Part shown: positions 12,346 through 23,953 of the stretch, piece after piece
Layout of the letters: every line of letters begins with the position of its first letter
How positions within the stretch are numbered: the first letter of the stretch is position 1
DNA from: Siphonodentalium dalli
Taxonomy: Eukaryota > Mollusca > Scaphopoda > Gadilida > Siphonodentaliidae
Direction: 5' to 3'
Length of the DNA stretch: 64,000 nt
Assembly: GCA_032622095.1 (NCBI GenBank)
Contig: CP136067.1
Location: forward strand, 123,229,030 to 123,293,029
The notes under the pieces: model-generated
Database searches by the model: none
What the model was told of the DNA's origin: nothing
What the model saw: the letters and a program-made list of their open reading frames with translations, nothing else
Made by a program: the position numbers and the translations under genes

Positions 12346-14693
12346 TAATAGATGAGGATAATAGGTAGTAGATAATACAGGGAGTTATTGTATGGTCATG
12401 AATGATGTGTGGTTATATATGGAGTGCCCTGTTGGTAACGGTGGGACGTATATTTATATATGTTGTGGATGTGTTATCATTGGTGGTGTATGGGGAGTAG
12501 ATTTATTATCATGGATGGCGTGTATGAGTATGGCAAGTATGGAACTTATGAGTGGTCGTATGTGCGGATATTGGTATATCTGGAAGGGCACGCCATTGGT
12601 GGTGTGCATATATATACCTGGATTGACTCTATGGTCATGGGTATGGCGAATAGGTATACACGTAGTGGCTGTATGGTCCATGGTGAGGTGAATATGTATA
12701 CAATGAGTGACTGTATGATCGTGAATGTAGTGAATATGTATACATACAGTGACTATATGTGTCGGTGTAGGTGTATACCTGGTGTTCAAGCATGGTGAAT
12801 CGTGGCTGTATCGTCATTTGTGGTATGTACGGGTATAACCAAGTATGGCTGTATGATCAGGTGTACTAGTACATGTACGTGTATAAAGTGGGTGACTATG
12901 TTGTCATTTGTGTGGTGGTGTTTATGGAGTGACTGGAGTAATGGGTGGGTTGTACATGTGTACATTGGGTGGCTATCGCTTTCCACAATAACTCAATGAT
13001 ATGTTAATCAATAGAGAGGTCATGTCATATCGTGGAAAGCGATAGCCACCCATTATCACACAGTCATTACATATATACATAAACACCACAGCCATTACAA
13101 TATAGTGACCCACTGAATACATATACACCTGACCCATGACCACGGATGACCATACAGCCACGCGTCACAGTGCAGGCACACCGGGTATACTCCAAAACAT
13201 GACCCATAACCATATAGTCACTCATTGTATACCCATTCATCTCACCATTGGCCACAAGGTCATCCCCTGTATACCTATTCTCCAAACGCATGGTCAAATA
13301 GTCAATCAATATATACATCAACACCACAACAATGACCATAAAGTCACTCCGGTATACATATGCACATCACCAATGGCCATATAGCCACTCGCTTCATACA
13401 CATACCCTCACCCATGTTACCTGGTATATTCCTTCACCTGACCTGTGGCCATATAGTCACCCCGTGTGTACCTATTCAAAACATTCATACACGATCATGG
13501 TCAATCCTTGTATATATATTCACCTCAACATTGGCCATGTCAATCCCTGTATCCCTATTTGTCACACCATTGCCGAATAGCCACTCAAGATATACTAATA
13601 CACACAGCCATGTCAGTATAGTCACTCCATGTATGCATATGCACCTCATCCATGGCCATATAGCCACTCGCTATATACACATATCCCTCGCCCATGACAA
13701 TAAAGCAACATGTGTGTGTACTGGTATAACATACACATGACGATACCGAGACGAGTCACCAAACAAGAACACCATGTACATGTATACTCATACGCCTGTC
13801 ACCCCCTGTATAGCTGTTCATTACATTTATGATCAGACTGTCACTACTTGTATACCTACATGTACTCATATCACCATTAACCATACAGTCACTACCTGTA
13901 TACCTATTCGACACAAATAGTCATATAACCACTCGATATACATATGCAGCCCACCCTAGACCATAGATTCACTCCAGGTATACATGTAAACCTCAGTAAT
14001 GAGTAATGGCCATTCAGCCCTTCCAGATATACAAAAAATATACGACCACTCAAACAATCCATACTTGCATATACACCTCACACATGACAATTCAGCAATT
14101 CACTGTATAAGCATACACGCCATCCATGATAATACAACTAAGCCCTATACACCCACCAATGATAATACATCCACGAGATATATAAATATACATCCCACCG
14201 TTACCACAAGGACACTCCCTATGTACCCACACGCTCGATAATGTCCACCCAGCTTAATCCAGGTATTCATATTCAATCATGACCGTACAGTCATTCCATG
14301 TATACCTATACACATTACCCGTAACCATAAAATCACTACCTATTTATCCACACACCCCATCCATGATCATACATACAACACATGTACATCCCACCCATGA
14401 CCTTACAGTCACTCCATATATACATAATCAACACATAGATGACCATGTAGCTATATCCATACACCACACCAATGACCGGGTGCACCCGTACTGGATATAC
14501 ACAATCATACACCATACAGTCACTACATGCATACCGATTCACCCCACACCTGACCATGACCTCTCCCTGTATACATAGATGCATCTTACCATGGACAACT
14601 CACTCATAACCATATAGTCACTCCGTGTATACCTACTCACATCAGTCATGGCATACAATAACTCCCTGTATACATATTCACCTCACATATGAT
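12346..14693. repeat. Minisatellite core, ~42-bp unit, with an internal orientation switch
   Basis: To the right of 13053 the unit reads approximately ATGACCATATAGTCACTCC followed by CTGTATACCTATTCACCTC, repeated about 39 times with heavy divergence and spacing of 41-43 bp. To the left of 12967 the same unit is present in reverse complement, about 15 times. A perfect inverted pair of GGGTGGCTATCGCTTTCCA (12968-12986 and 13033-13051) marks the turn. Because 42 is divisible by three, several frames stay open for 60-126 codons; these carry no recognisable domain and are by-products. Confidence 0.88.
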
Positions 14694-16570
14694 CACAGAG
14701 TAACTCCCTGGCTACGGTCTTGGCATCCACACTGTATCCTGTTGACATTTTTTTTTAACATAATGGACCAGAATAGCCAAAGATTATGGTCCATCTCAGT
14801 TCTGTCTCAATGTTCTGCCTATTTTCTTTCAATAAATATGGCCAAAATCACAAAAGAGGTTCTCGGCAAAATTACATACTTTAAAATGAATTTGTCATGC
14901 CCCATACGGAACTGGGACAACTGGGAATAGAACATGTAGTTGTTAGTTAATTAACTAACACGTGTAATAACCAAGTGAGTTACAATTTGCTACCTTTTCG
15001 GATAATGCAGAGAATGTTCGGGATATATGTAAAAAAAAATTTGGTTGCCATTTTGGAAGCCATCTTGAGTAATTTGGTCTATAAACACCGTAGTGTGACA
15101 CATTTATGATAGACCAAAACAATAAACACCTTTCAATCCAAAGATAGTTATATTTTACGTGAAAAAATGGTCCAAACCTGAAAACTGAATTTTTGCCAAT
15201 ATTTATGTCAAGTTTGTGAGAGAAAAGTCCAATAATTTTGACGATGTCAGTGGTGAAAATAGTAACAATTAACCATGGTGCATCAGACATGTTAGTATTC
15301 AATGTATATAATGCAGAATAGCCAATTGTGTACATCAACACAACTTGTAAGCGATTGCAGGACACGCTGGTGTAATATTTACCATTTTCCATATTTTGGC
15401 GGCCATTTTGGCAGCCATTTTGAGCCAAAGTAAGAATTTTGGTTCCAGTAATTTGGAATATTCATAGGTAATGATATGCCTCACTTACATTACAAAGTTC
15501 TGTTCATTTCTTGTTGAAATATGACTAGAATCCCAATTGTGATTTTTTTGGGAAATTTTATACCGCATTCTGTACAATCGAATTTTTGAGGGATCGGAAG
15601 GGGTTAGGACCCCAATAATTGCATATTTAATTGCTCCAATGATCAGTTAATATACAAAACACAAAATAAAGTTGCATTACTCAAACAGTTCCAAACAGCA
15701 TGAATTGATCTAGAAGATTTTTGTGAAAAAATGTCATATTTTCAACTTCTGGCGGCCATTTTGGTGGCCATCTTGGATGGTGAGTTTCAATTATGGCCCA
15801 AAAAAGTGTCATTATATCTTATCTTCACGAAAATATATACATTTGTATACATTTTACAAGATTTTCCAGCTATAATTTTCATAAACTGGCTCACTTATAG
15901 TTCTAGAAAATGGATCGGGTTGTGGGGGGGGGGGGGGGGGGGGGGGTAACAAGTCTCGTTCTTATCAAAAGAAGACATGAATATATATTTCTTAAGTTGA
16001 TCGTATCGATTTAGGGATGTATTGGTTGTAATAGTGCAACGTTCCAGGGGTGTACGCACATACACACACGTTGGACAAATGCAATCATGTAAATAAAAGT
16101 GATTTTTTACGTTTTATGGGGTGACCCGATAACCCCCTTCTTAACTTAAAACCCCAGGAAAAGTTGCTTCTTAAGTTGTGTTTTTATAATTAGTATATAT
16201 CAAAGTACTTTGAGACCAAAAATTATGGATGTACGCGAAAGTGTAAAAAAAAGTGAACAATCACGTTTTGGGGTTCAGCATGGGACCCCCTTTCTTATCT
16301 GAAATCCCCAGGAAAAACCCTTTCTTAAGTTGTGTTTTCTTAATCAGTACACTTAGGAGTATCATCAAACCAAAATTCATCGATGTACGCGGAAGTGTAA
16401 ATAGAAGTGATTTTTGGCATTTTTTGGGGTTCAGCGGCCCCTAAACCCCAGGAATGCGCAACTTAAGAAATCGGTTTTTCAGAATGTTCCATTATTGGTA
16501 CCAACTTTAGGGGGTCAAACCTTTTGTACGCAAAAGTGTAAATTTATAGAACATATGCGGGCTCCCCAAC
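14694..16570 (-). repeat. Foldback element, right inverted arm
   Basis: Mirror image of the left arm. A G tract of about 22 bases (15926-15947) faces a shorter C tract in the left arm. A 157-codon minus-strand frame at 14955-15428 is broken by stops at the matching place in the left arm, which argues against a selected protein. Confidence 0.92.
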
Positions 16571-16572
16571 TA

Positions 16573-16719
16573 TCAGTTGAATATCGTCCCGTTTCTTTTA
16601 GGTTCGTTTCATTACATTGCTTTTCGCCTTCCGGAAAATAAAAGTAACCACTAGAAAGCACGTGAAGGAAAATATTTCATGTCCGAATTGTGCTGAGAAT
16701 CCGTTGTTGCTGTTGAAGG
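16573..16719 (+). promoter_or_regulatory. Proximal promoter / 5' leader of the Caprin gene
   Basis: This 147-bp strip is all that separates the foldback element from the start codon. It holds an ETS-like palindrome CTTCCGGAAA (16628-16637) and a perfect E-box CACGTG (16659-16664), both common in TATA-less promoters of broadly expressed genes. No TATA box is evident. A pyrimidine tract followed by AG (16597-16611) could instead be a splice acceptor if a 5' untranslated exon lies further upstream. The transcription start cannot be placed from sequence alone. Confidence 0.45.
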
Positions 16720-16836
16720 ATGCCCGCTGCTTCTACGAAAATTGAACCCAAGGGGACCATTCCTGAAGGGAATGATCCAATTAAACAGGCGCTCCAGGTT
16801 GTCGACAAGAAGATGCGCAACTTGGAGAAGAGAAAG
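16720..16836 (+). CDS. caprin: Caprin homologue, coding exon 1 (residues 1-39)
   Basis: Caprins are cytoplasmic RNA-binding proteins that join G3BP and FMRP-type proteins in stress granules and neuronal RNA granules and control translation of bound mRNAs. This exon starts with the ATG at 16720 and encodes a short Pro/Ala/Ser-rich start followed by IKQALQVVDKKMRNLEKRK. That matches the vertebrate Caprin-1 segment MKQILGVIDKKLRNLEKKK at the start of the conserved N-terminal region. The low-complexity N-terminus is much shorter than in vertebrates. The exon ends in phase 0 at a GTTAGT donor. The seven exons found join without frame error to 328 codons. The gene continues past the window, so it cannot be told whether the C-terminus is Caprin-1-like (RGG-rich) or carries a C1q domain as in Caprin-2. 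The start is chosen because the homology begins a few residues later. Confidence 0.9.
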
Positions 16837-18892
16837 GTTAGTCATTCGAATAAATCCCAATGATTTTTTTGTTCACGTCCTTCACGCGAAAATTCCATAT
16901 GATCTGGCTGTTATGACCAATTTTATCGGTGTTTGGGCTATACCGCGTATTCGCTGTTTTAGCCAGGAGGTTCAAATGTTTGTATTAGCATAGCTGTTTT
17001 GCGTCCCAATTTCTCTACAACCTATTCAATGACAAAATTGTTTCATGTACGACGAAATAAGGCAACGTATTTTTGATTGAATTCAAGATGGCGAAATTCA
17101 TGTGTTTATTCTTTCATGTTCACACGTGCGATCTATGAGCAGTAGGCAAGAGGCATTATTTCAAACAATTATATTCATTTGTGTTAGTGACAAGCAAATC
17201 ACCCATTGTCCTCGTTTAGATCACTTGGTATTTATTGTTGGCTGGTGTCACGGTGTGTCGTGTTATCTCTACTGCATTGATACAACTTACAAGAGTCAAG
17301 ATCTCTTGGTGTTGTAGAATCACTGGTGCTAATTCATCTTTGGTACTGTTGTGTGTGTGAGACTTCAAATGAATCACTGAACTATACACAAATTTGAAGT
17401 TGCCAACATTATTTCAGCTGTAAAAATTATAAACTCAACCCATCTCCTGGTGTCAGGCCGCATTGATGGTCATTACACATGCAGGTATGAAATCAAGTCC
17501 AGTGATTCTCCTTGGTGTGACTAAACACTGCCCCTGTGGTTTATAGATTATGATTTTAGTGGCAAGAAATGTGGGGGTGTCATGGAAACCCACCTACATG
17601 TACCAGCAGGGGTCTGACATGACCATAAAAAACTCCCTGTTATTAACCCTTACCGTCGAATATATTTGCCGTGATTGAAGCTAACTGCCTGGACCGCCCC
17701 TTTGGTGTCCAGGGGTGATTTTAATGGCCATAACAATGATAACATTGCAGGGTTGTTGAGGAAAGCCATCCACAAACAGACGGTGGTCACTACCAAACAG
17801 AAGTGCCGATATTAATCTCTAATGTGCCAGGATTACAATATTGTGTCTGCAATAACAAGACTCACAGCCGGGGCCCCATGTCACCTTGTACCGCTAATAA
17901 CTCCACACATATATGCAGGGTTTCCGCCAGGGGAAAAAAAATGAGTCTGTACTGTATTTTAGCAGTATTGGGGAAACATATACATTGTAATGCGAGGGCC
18001 CTGGGGGCGACCATGTTTGTCTTTTCAGGAGAAAATTTTGGTATTTGTCACTGAAAAGTAGTCATTTCCTTGCACATGAGATACTCGCAAAGCAACCTAA
18101 AGTTACGTATATTACTCAAATTGATCATTTCCGTGTGTGCATTAATTCTGTTGATGGTATCCAGAGCATTGATCATGAAATTACTGAGACCGCCGTCAGA
18201 TTGAAGACTAAATAAATGAACAAGCTACGAGTTACAGTGTTTACAAATTTATAAGATTCCGACAGGTACATGTATATATAAACACTAAAAAGCGTCTATG
18301 CATTAACCAATAATACCTAGCATGGAGAATTGAATTAAGTAATTCCAAAAAATTCCAACAGGTAGCTTCAGTGAAAATGAAACTGAAAGGATATACATGT
18401 ATTCTGTCAATCGTAGAACTATTAAGATATTTATAGCGGCGTAAGGCCACAAAAAAAAGATTGTATGTTTCCGATAACGGAGTGAAAAATTAGGGTAGGT
18501 AGGTAGGGAATTTTTTTTATTTTATTTTATTGATATTTTTTATCCAGCTGCTGAAATATTGAAATACTTCGACTGAAGAGACATAAAATGCCAACTTGTG
18601 TTGTGGGTAAAGTATTACTTGATAAACACAGTGGAAATAGACATTAAGATTGATGAAAGATCAAGCTTACTTCATGCTTAAGTATGTTATTTATTATTCA
18701 CATACCACATTTTCATACATTTGGCTATAAACTTGGTACGAAATTGATGTCACTAACGTTTATAAGAATTTTACGCATAATACCACCATTATACCGTACT
18801 TATATTGTGACACTACATCCCATTGTCTGGAGGTAGCCGTACACCCAACCTAGCATGCCTGGTTTTTGGAAACAGTAACTGTACCCCTAACA
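16837..18892 (+). other. Caprin intron 1, 5' part without recognised elements
   Basis: Intron 1 spans 16837-30449. This first 2 kb has no recognisable exon, repeat pair or transposon end. Short frames on both strands lack motifs. Confidence 0.5.
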
Positions 18893-19084
18893 TACCCCGC
18901 TGGACAAAACAAGTGTCCAATGCCACCGCGGTGTACTTGCCGTTCGGCCGCGGTGTCACTTTGTGGAACCGCGGCTGAGCACCGCGGGCCGAACGGCAAG
19001 TACACCGCGGGCCGAACGGCAAGTACACCGCGGCCGAACGGCAAGTACACCGGGGTTAGATTCCTGGTTTGTATCGTCTTTTTT
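18893..19084. mobile_element. GC-rich MITE, CCCCGCTGG family, 3'-truncated copy
   Basis: Starts with TA then CCCCGCTGGACAAAACAAG, the same end as the complete copy at 27914. It is followed by tandem GAACGGCAAGTACACCGCGG-type units and the phrase CTGGTTTGTATCGTC shared with the complete copy. The right terminal repeat is missing. Base composition is sharply higher in GC than the AT-rich surroundings. Confidence 0.85.
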
Positions 19085-19557
19085 TCTCGAGTTTTATTAG
19101 GCCAAAGTGAATAATAGGTGTGTTTCCACTCCCATCCATAAAAAAAACAGGGGCGGGGGGGTGGCTTTTCACTTTATTTTTTTTTTTCACTTTATTTTTT
19201 CGCGGGGAAATTCAAATATCATATTTGTGCTTTCTTTCTAATAATTATGTCATTTATGAACTTATTGTGAAGGCTAACAATGTATGTACTGAATTTCAGT
19301 GCCCTGTATTTAATCTACATGTGCAAATTGTACATATGTTCATTAATATTCAATAAAACAACTAGTTTCAATATTTACAACAATGTAGAATAACTTTCCA
19401 CATAATTTATTCAGTACACATGGGCGTTTTTGCTTAATATATTCATATGATATGATTTTAATAAATATATGTCATTTTACATATGTAGAATCCCCAGCAA
19501 TTGGAAGTTTTTAAATAAAACAAAATTGTTTGAAATTTGTTTCACGAAGAGATTCTT

Positions 19558-20015
19558 TTAATATTTTCTGGACGCAGGCCTCAGGCATATGGGATGCAGG
19601 CCTGATTTGGTGCACTCCCCACATATGGGGAGAATAGTTTGGTACTGTCCTTTAAGTGACAACTTTATTTCTCCGCCCACTCCACCACAATGGCAACAGG
19701 TGTCCACTGGTCCCAAGGCAGCTCCGTAAAACGCCAACTCGACGGGGGTGCTGCATCTCAGGTCCTCTCTTGTTGTCATGGAGGGTACCCCAATTGGGGA
19801 CCCACATGAATAAACTCATCATTGCTTTCGAAATTCGTTTTACAGCTGATTGTAGTGTTTTGGGCGTCAAGGCCTTTGGGGTGATTCTTTTCATAGACTT
19901 GAAAAAAGGTGTTGCAGTGGGGAACCTTTGTCATTTTGTTTCTGCCTTGCGCCATGTGTATGCATTTAAAAAACTTAAGTGCCAACACGCTGCTGGCACT
20001 TGTTTGGGACGACAT
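19558..20015 (-). pseudogene. Cysteine-rich protein remnant inside the 2.4-kb transposon
   Basis: Two minus-strand frames meet near 19778. The upstream one (20015-19776) starts with Met and contains KFFKCIHMAQGRNKMTKVP. The downstream one ends with TCCHCGG, then LPICGECTKSGLHPI and a stop at 19558. The CxxC...CxxC spacing of about 27 residues suggests a zinc ribbon. The frame change between the halves could be a frameshift or a lost intron. An open 132-codon frame lies antisense on the plus strand (19656-20054); I favour the minus strand because of the paired cysteines and because the second cysteine fragment of this element is also on the minus strand. I cannot name the family. Confidence 0.45.
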
Positions 20016-20878
20016 GTTGACACTATTACCCGGATGTTGGCAAAATTGTTTTAGATCTTCCGGTAAATATACACTCCGGTTTCCGTTCGGTAAATTACCG
20101 TAGGCCTATATCATCCGGTTGTTACAGTCCGTTCTTTTCAGACACCGTTGGAAGTTTTGGGACAGATGTATTCTTTGCGATTGCGTTCGCGTAAATATTG
20201 TGTAGCATTATTTTGCCGGTATATTTGGGCATGTCGTTAGTTGACGTACATTAATAATGCGGTCATAAACTCATCACCCTAATGCCGCCATGGAGCTTCA
20301 TTTTACAGTGTGTCTGAAAACCATGTGCGCGTTTTTGTTTACAATCTGTTGCTATATCGGTCACAACACGGAATTTTATTGTCAGTGGGTCGAATTAATA
20401 ACCAAATAAGGAGACAATTTTAGTATGCTTGTTTATGTGAGAGGTCTATATATAACAATATAAGGCCAAACAAAATTAATGAATTGATTCTCAGGCAATT
20501 TTTTTTTCAAATGAATGAGGGAGGGCGGTTTTTATTTTTATTTTTTATTTCCAGCGGCCAGTTCAGACATACAACTGGATCCCCGAAATCAAGACCAGAA
20601 GGCTCAATTAATTGTGGAATCATTATAATTGAAACTGCGAACCAATAAACAAAACAAAACAACAGACTAGTAGTGAAATAAAACTGGAAAAGTGTATAAA
20701 ATAAAATATATGCATTGAAGTATCCTACTTCTAAAATAACATCGAGGACATTGTTCCTCTTAAAGCTAAGCAAATGAAAGGACGGAAAATGGAATGATTA
20801 TATTAAATATAGTGAGGTATTAAACTGATGTTTGCCATTCACACTGTTTAAATGCGTCTTGGGAAATTGCAGACATGC

Positions 20879-21040
20879 TCATTTTGCCTTGTTTCGTTTA
20901 GCTTTCAACTTCTCCTGTTTCTCACTAGAGAAGTTGCGCTTACGAGATAGCACTGTCTGAAATTTTTCAAGACACGTCTTACACTGTGGATGGCAACCAT
21001 CAACCTTGTCCAAATTTTTTCGGCCATTTGCCCAATTGTT
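20879..21040 (-). pseudogene. Second cysteine-bearing fragment of the same transposon
   Basis: On the minus strand a frame reads DGCHPQCKTCLEKF followed by a very basic KQEKLKAKRNKAK tail and a stop at 20879. Upstream of about 21040 the frame is closed and plausible continuation is in another frame. It looks like a damaged exon of the same element-encoded protein. No family assigned. Confidence 0.35.
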
Positions 21041-21532
21041 TTATCGCATTCTATGGACAATACAGCCCATTTTCTGACAATTTTGTCACGAAATATAATT
21101 TGGTATTTCAACAACATCGTGTTTTTTTCAAATCACGGAATTTGCCGGTGAAGAAACGGCACGACTCGTTTGTTTGTGAACTTATAAATAACTGTAAATA
21201 ATGCAACCTGCTTTAATGAATGACATTAGTTCGCTTTATTTAATCATGTTTTTTGCGTAAAAACCGAGGCCTATCATCTCCCCAGCAGCGCACTGCCATA
21301 ACTCGCCGTAGTTCGTTTCAAAGTGGTATTCCTGTCGTAATTATTACATTACCACGTGCTAAAAACGTAAACCGGAAATAGCGAATTCCGGCACTTCCGA
21401 AAACGGAAATAGTAAATACATCGTATTTTATTTTTCGGGATTTGGAAAATAAATAAAGTGAGTTTCGTCGGGGGGGGTTTTGAGGTGGGGCGGGCGGGGG
21501 AGTGGAAACATGCCTATTTTTCGCTTTGGCCT

Positions 21533-23000
21533 TACTAGAAATATACGAAGGTTAGTATTTTTAATTACAGGAAATTTAAATCCGTACATAATATCGGCTT
21601 TAAGGTCATTATGCAAATCACATTTATATTTAACCCAACTGTTTCACCGATCTAACGTACCGGAACTTTGTTGTCAAATATAAAAAACTTCATGCGTCGA
21701 TCCTGTGCATGCTAGCACATCGACATACACCTGTCAATCATCCAGGATTAGTTTGTGAGATTTTATTCTCTGCTTTAATTGGTTGGCTGTGGGAGGAGCT
21801 TACCGATATTTTGTTCTAATGTGGTATGCTTTGACACCATAACCGAGATTTGGTAAATAAAATGATTCCCATGTTTTTATTAGAGTTGCTATTATTTTTG
21901 AAAAAAAATATGATCAAATGAGCATATTAAATAAAAGTCTTATATTATCAATCCATATATGTGGCAAATCCATTGCCAAGTAAAAATTAACTGCCAGAAA
22001 CTAAAAATACGCGACATTTTACATTTTACATCTATAAGTCCACGGTATTTGCCACCAGAGGATGGACTGAATAAAGGTTACACAAATAAAGTCTGTTGAA
22101 AAAAAAATTAAAATTGTGATGGGACACGTGTATAAGGTCAAAAGGAATAATGCACACGTTTCCCCGAACGGACACCCCGGTAAGCTTTTCAATTCATTTA
22201 ATGTTTTCCGTTTATTATGCATTAACAAGCTATTGAAAATACACCATTTATTGTATTCTCTACCAACATTCCTAAATATAAGAATTTAGTCATCATATTC
22301 AAATAAAAAATTTCATGTTGACAAGTTTTTAAAACCACTAGCCCTGATCAGAAAATGCAGATAATTCGGGGAAAACCTCGCGTGCACAAACAACCACGCG
22401 GTCAATACGTCATGCATGCGTTTATTACTGGTATAATTTATGTAGGAATCTGGATTTTAAAAACCAGACAGATATGACATATATTGACAAGTATAGTATC
22501 TCAACAAACATGCTTACTGTAATAGAGTTTCATAAATAAATAAACATTGGAATACACAGCGGCGCCGTATACGCCAATAAAAAAAACGGAGAAACACGAT
22601 TCTTTTGTTTTCGCAACGGCAGTACATTCTCAGATATTCCCGTTTTGTTGAAGCGATGCGCTCTGGTGCCGTGTTTCCCAGAAAGCCGATTAATTTAGCA
22701 CAATTCTAATGATCCCATGATCTCCCATATCCGATCTATTGCAAATTCACAAAAACGAACCACGTGGTCATTGACATTGTTTGCTACATCGTAACTGTTT
22801 GAGTTAACATGATTATGACATGTTACTTTCTCCTCGATATTCCATTTCAAGTTTTATCAAAGGTCAATTGGCATGCTGTCGCAGTTTTGTCTTTAAAGTA
22901 ACCACGGTATTGAAAGGATATATTTAGGTTCATAAAATCTTCGCGGGAGAAAAATTTCTGATCATGCACAAACGCTCTTTATTGTTCATTCTGGCACAGA
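21533..23000 (+). other. Intron 1 stretch without recognised elements
   Basis: AT-rich with no repeat pair found within the window and no exon-like motif. Confidence 0.45.
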
Positions 23001-23953
23001 TTTTTATACGCCCTTTTGAAAAAAAGGCCGTATTATAGTATTGGTCTGTCCGTCCGTCCGGGCGGGCGTCCGTCCGTTAACCTGTTGTCCGGATGATAAC
23101 TTTAGTTAGAGTGAACCAAATTTAATAAAATTTGGTATGTGGGTTTATTAGCCGAAAAGTAAGTTCAAGTTCGAATTTGGGTTCCGCCCGTAAATTTTCA
23201 CCGGAGTTATGCCCCTTATTTGACGTTTTTTGACTTAGAAAATCCTTGAAATTTGTTGTCCGGATGATAACTTTAGTATAGTTTATCGGAATGAATCCAA
23301 ATGTAGTATATTACTTTCTCCCACCAAAACACAGGTCAAGTTCGAACTTGGGTTCTGTCCGACCATTTTTGGCAGAGTTATGCCCCTTTTTCGACTCAGA
23401 AAATTCAGTTTTTCTTATGTTTTTTGGTTTCCGGATGATAACTCGATTTTGGAATGTTTATACGCAAAACCCGGTTTTTTGTGGATTACATATATCGAAA
23501 TACAGCTCAAGTCCGAATTTCGTTATAATCCGATAATTTTTGCGAGAGTTATGGCCCCTTTTTTGACTTAGAAAATCCCTGAAATTTGTTGTCCGGATGA
23601 TAACTTTAGTTAGAGTGAACCGATTTCAATCAAATTTGGTATGTGGGTTTACTAGGAGAAAATACAGCTCAAGTTCGAATTTGGGTACCGTCCGCCAATT
23701 TTCACCGGAGTTATGCCCCTTATTTGACGTAATTTGACTTAGAAAATCCCTGAAATTTGTTGTCCGGATGATAACTTTACTAGAGCTTATCGGATTCAAT
23801 GATAATTTGGTATATTACTTTCTCCCACCAAAACACAGGTCAAGTTCAAATTTTATTTCCGTCCGCCAATTTTTACCAGAGTTATGCCCCTTATTTACCA
23901 GTTTCCGCCGACCCAAGAGAGGGCGTATATTGCACGCCCAGCGTAGCTCTTGT
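23001..23953. repeat. TCCG-type element A with five ~170-bp internal repeats
   Basis: The head TACGCCCTTTTGAAAAAAAG is followed by (TCCG)n at about 23049-23080. Then come five units opening with TTTGTTGTCCGGATGATAAC or a close variant (about 23082, 23250, 23424, 23583 and 23757), each ending in GAGTTATGCCCCTT and GACTTAGAAAAT. The right end GAGGGCGTATATTGCACGCC is roughly complementary to the head. No coding signal. Confidence 0.8.

Larger units (their letters stand above)
10466..16570. mobile_element. Giant foldback (long inverted repeat) element, 6.1 kb
   Basis: The left end reads GTTAGGGAGCCCGCATATG and the right end is its near-perfect complement (CATATGCGGGCTCCCCAAC). Both are flanked by TA (10464-10465 and 16571-16572). 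The two ~1.88-kb arms remain complementary over their whole length, and the 2.35-kb core is a minisatellite that also reverses orientation, with a ~44-nt turn near 13009. The arms differ by scattered substitutions and small indels, so this is an old genomic structure rather than a read-through artefact. No transposase or other conserved frame is shared by both arms. The architecture resembles foldback elements known from flies (long TIRs built of subrepeats), but I do not recognise the sequence. Confidence 0.9.
19099..21532 (-). mobile_element. 2.4-kb DNA transposon with ~100-bp terminal inverted repeats
   Basis: The left end AGGCCAAAGTGAATAATAGG is mirrored at the right end by the complement of AGGCCAAAGCGAAAAATAGG. 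Further in, both ends share GTTTCCACTCCC, a G/C homopolymer-rich patch and TTTCACTTTATTT. TTCCGG-rich stretches lie near both ends (about 20050 and 21370). Coding remnants run on the minus strand. The superfamily is not recognised. It sits in Caprin intron 1 and opposes the gene's direction. Confidence 0.8.

Noticed and set aside
12392-14584. Many overlapping 60-126-codon frames in the minisatellite, some with His/Ile-rich repeats
   Set aside because: The ~42-bp unit is a multiple of three and stop-poor, so frames open by composition. They occur on both strands with no shared start and no domain.
12346-14693. CRISPR-like array of regularly spaced repeats
   Set aside because: The whole unit repeats without unique spacers, it is heavily diverged, and the genome is eukaryotic.
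14955-15428. 157-codon minus-strand frame in the right foldback arm
   Set aside because: The mirror sequence in the left arm is broken by stops and shifts, so the frame is not conserved within the element.
10466-16570. Assembly artefact producing a false inverted duplication
   Set aside because: The arms differ by many scattered substitutions, small indels and different homopolymer lengths, and the core is asymmetric. An artefactual fold-back would be identical. Long-read confirmation would still be decisive.
19656-20054. 132-codon plus-strand frame
   Set aside because: It is antisense to the cysteine-rich fragments that better fit a transposon protein; no motif was seen on the plus strand. 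Not excluded beyond doubt.
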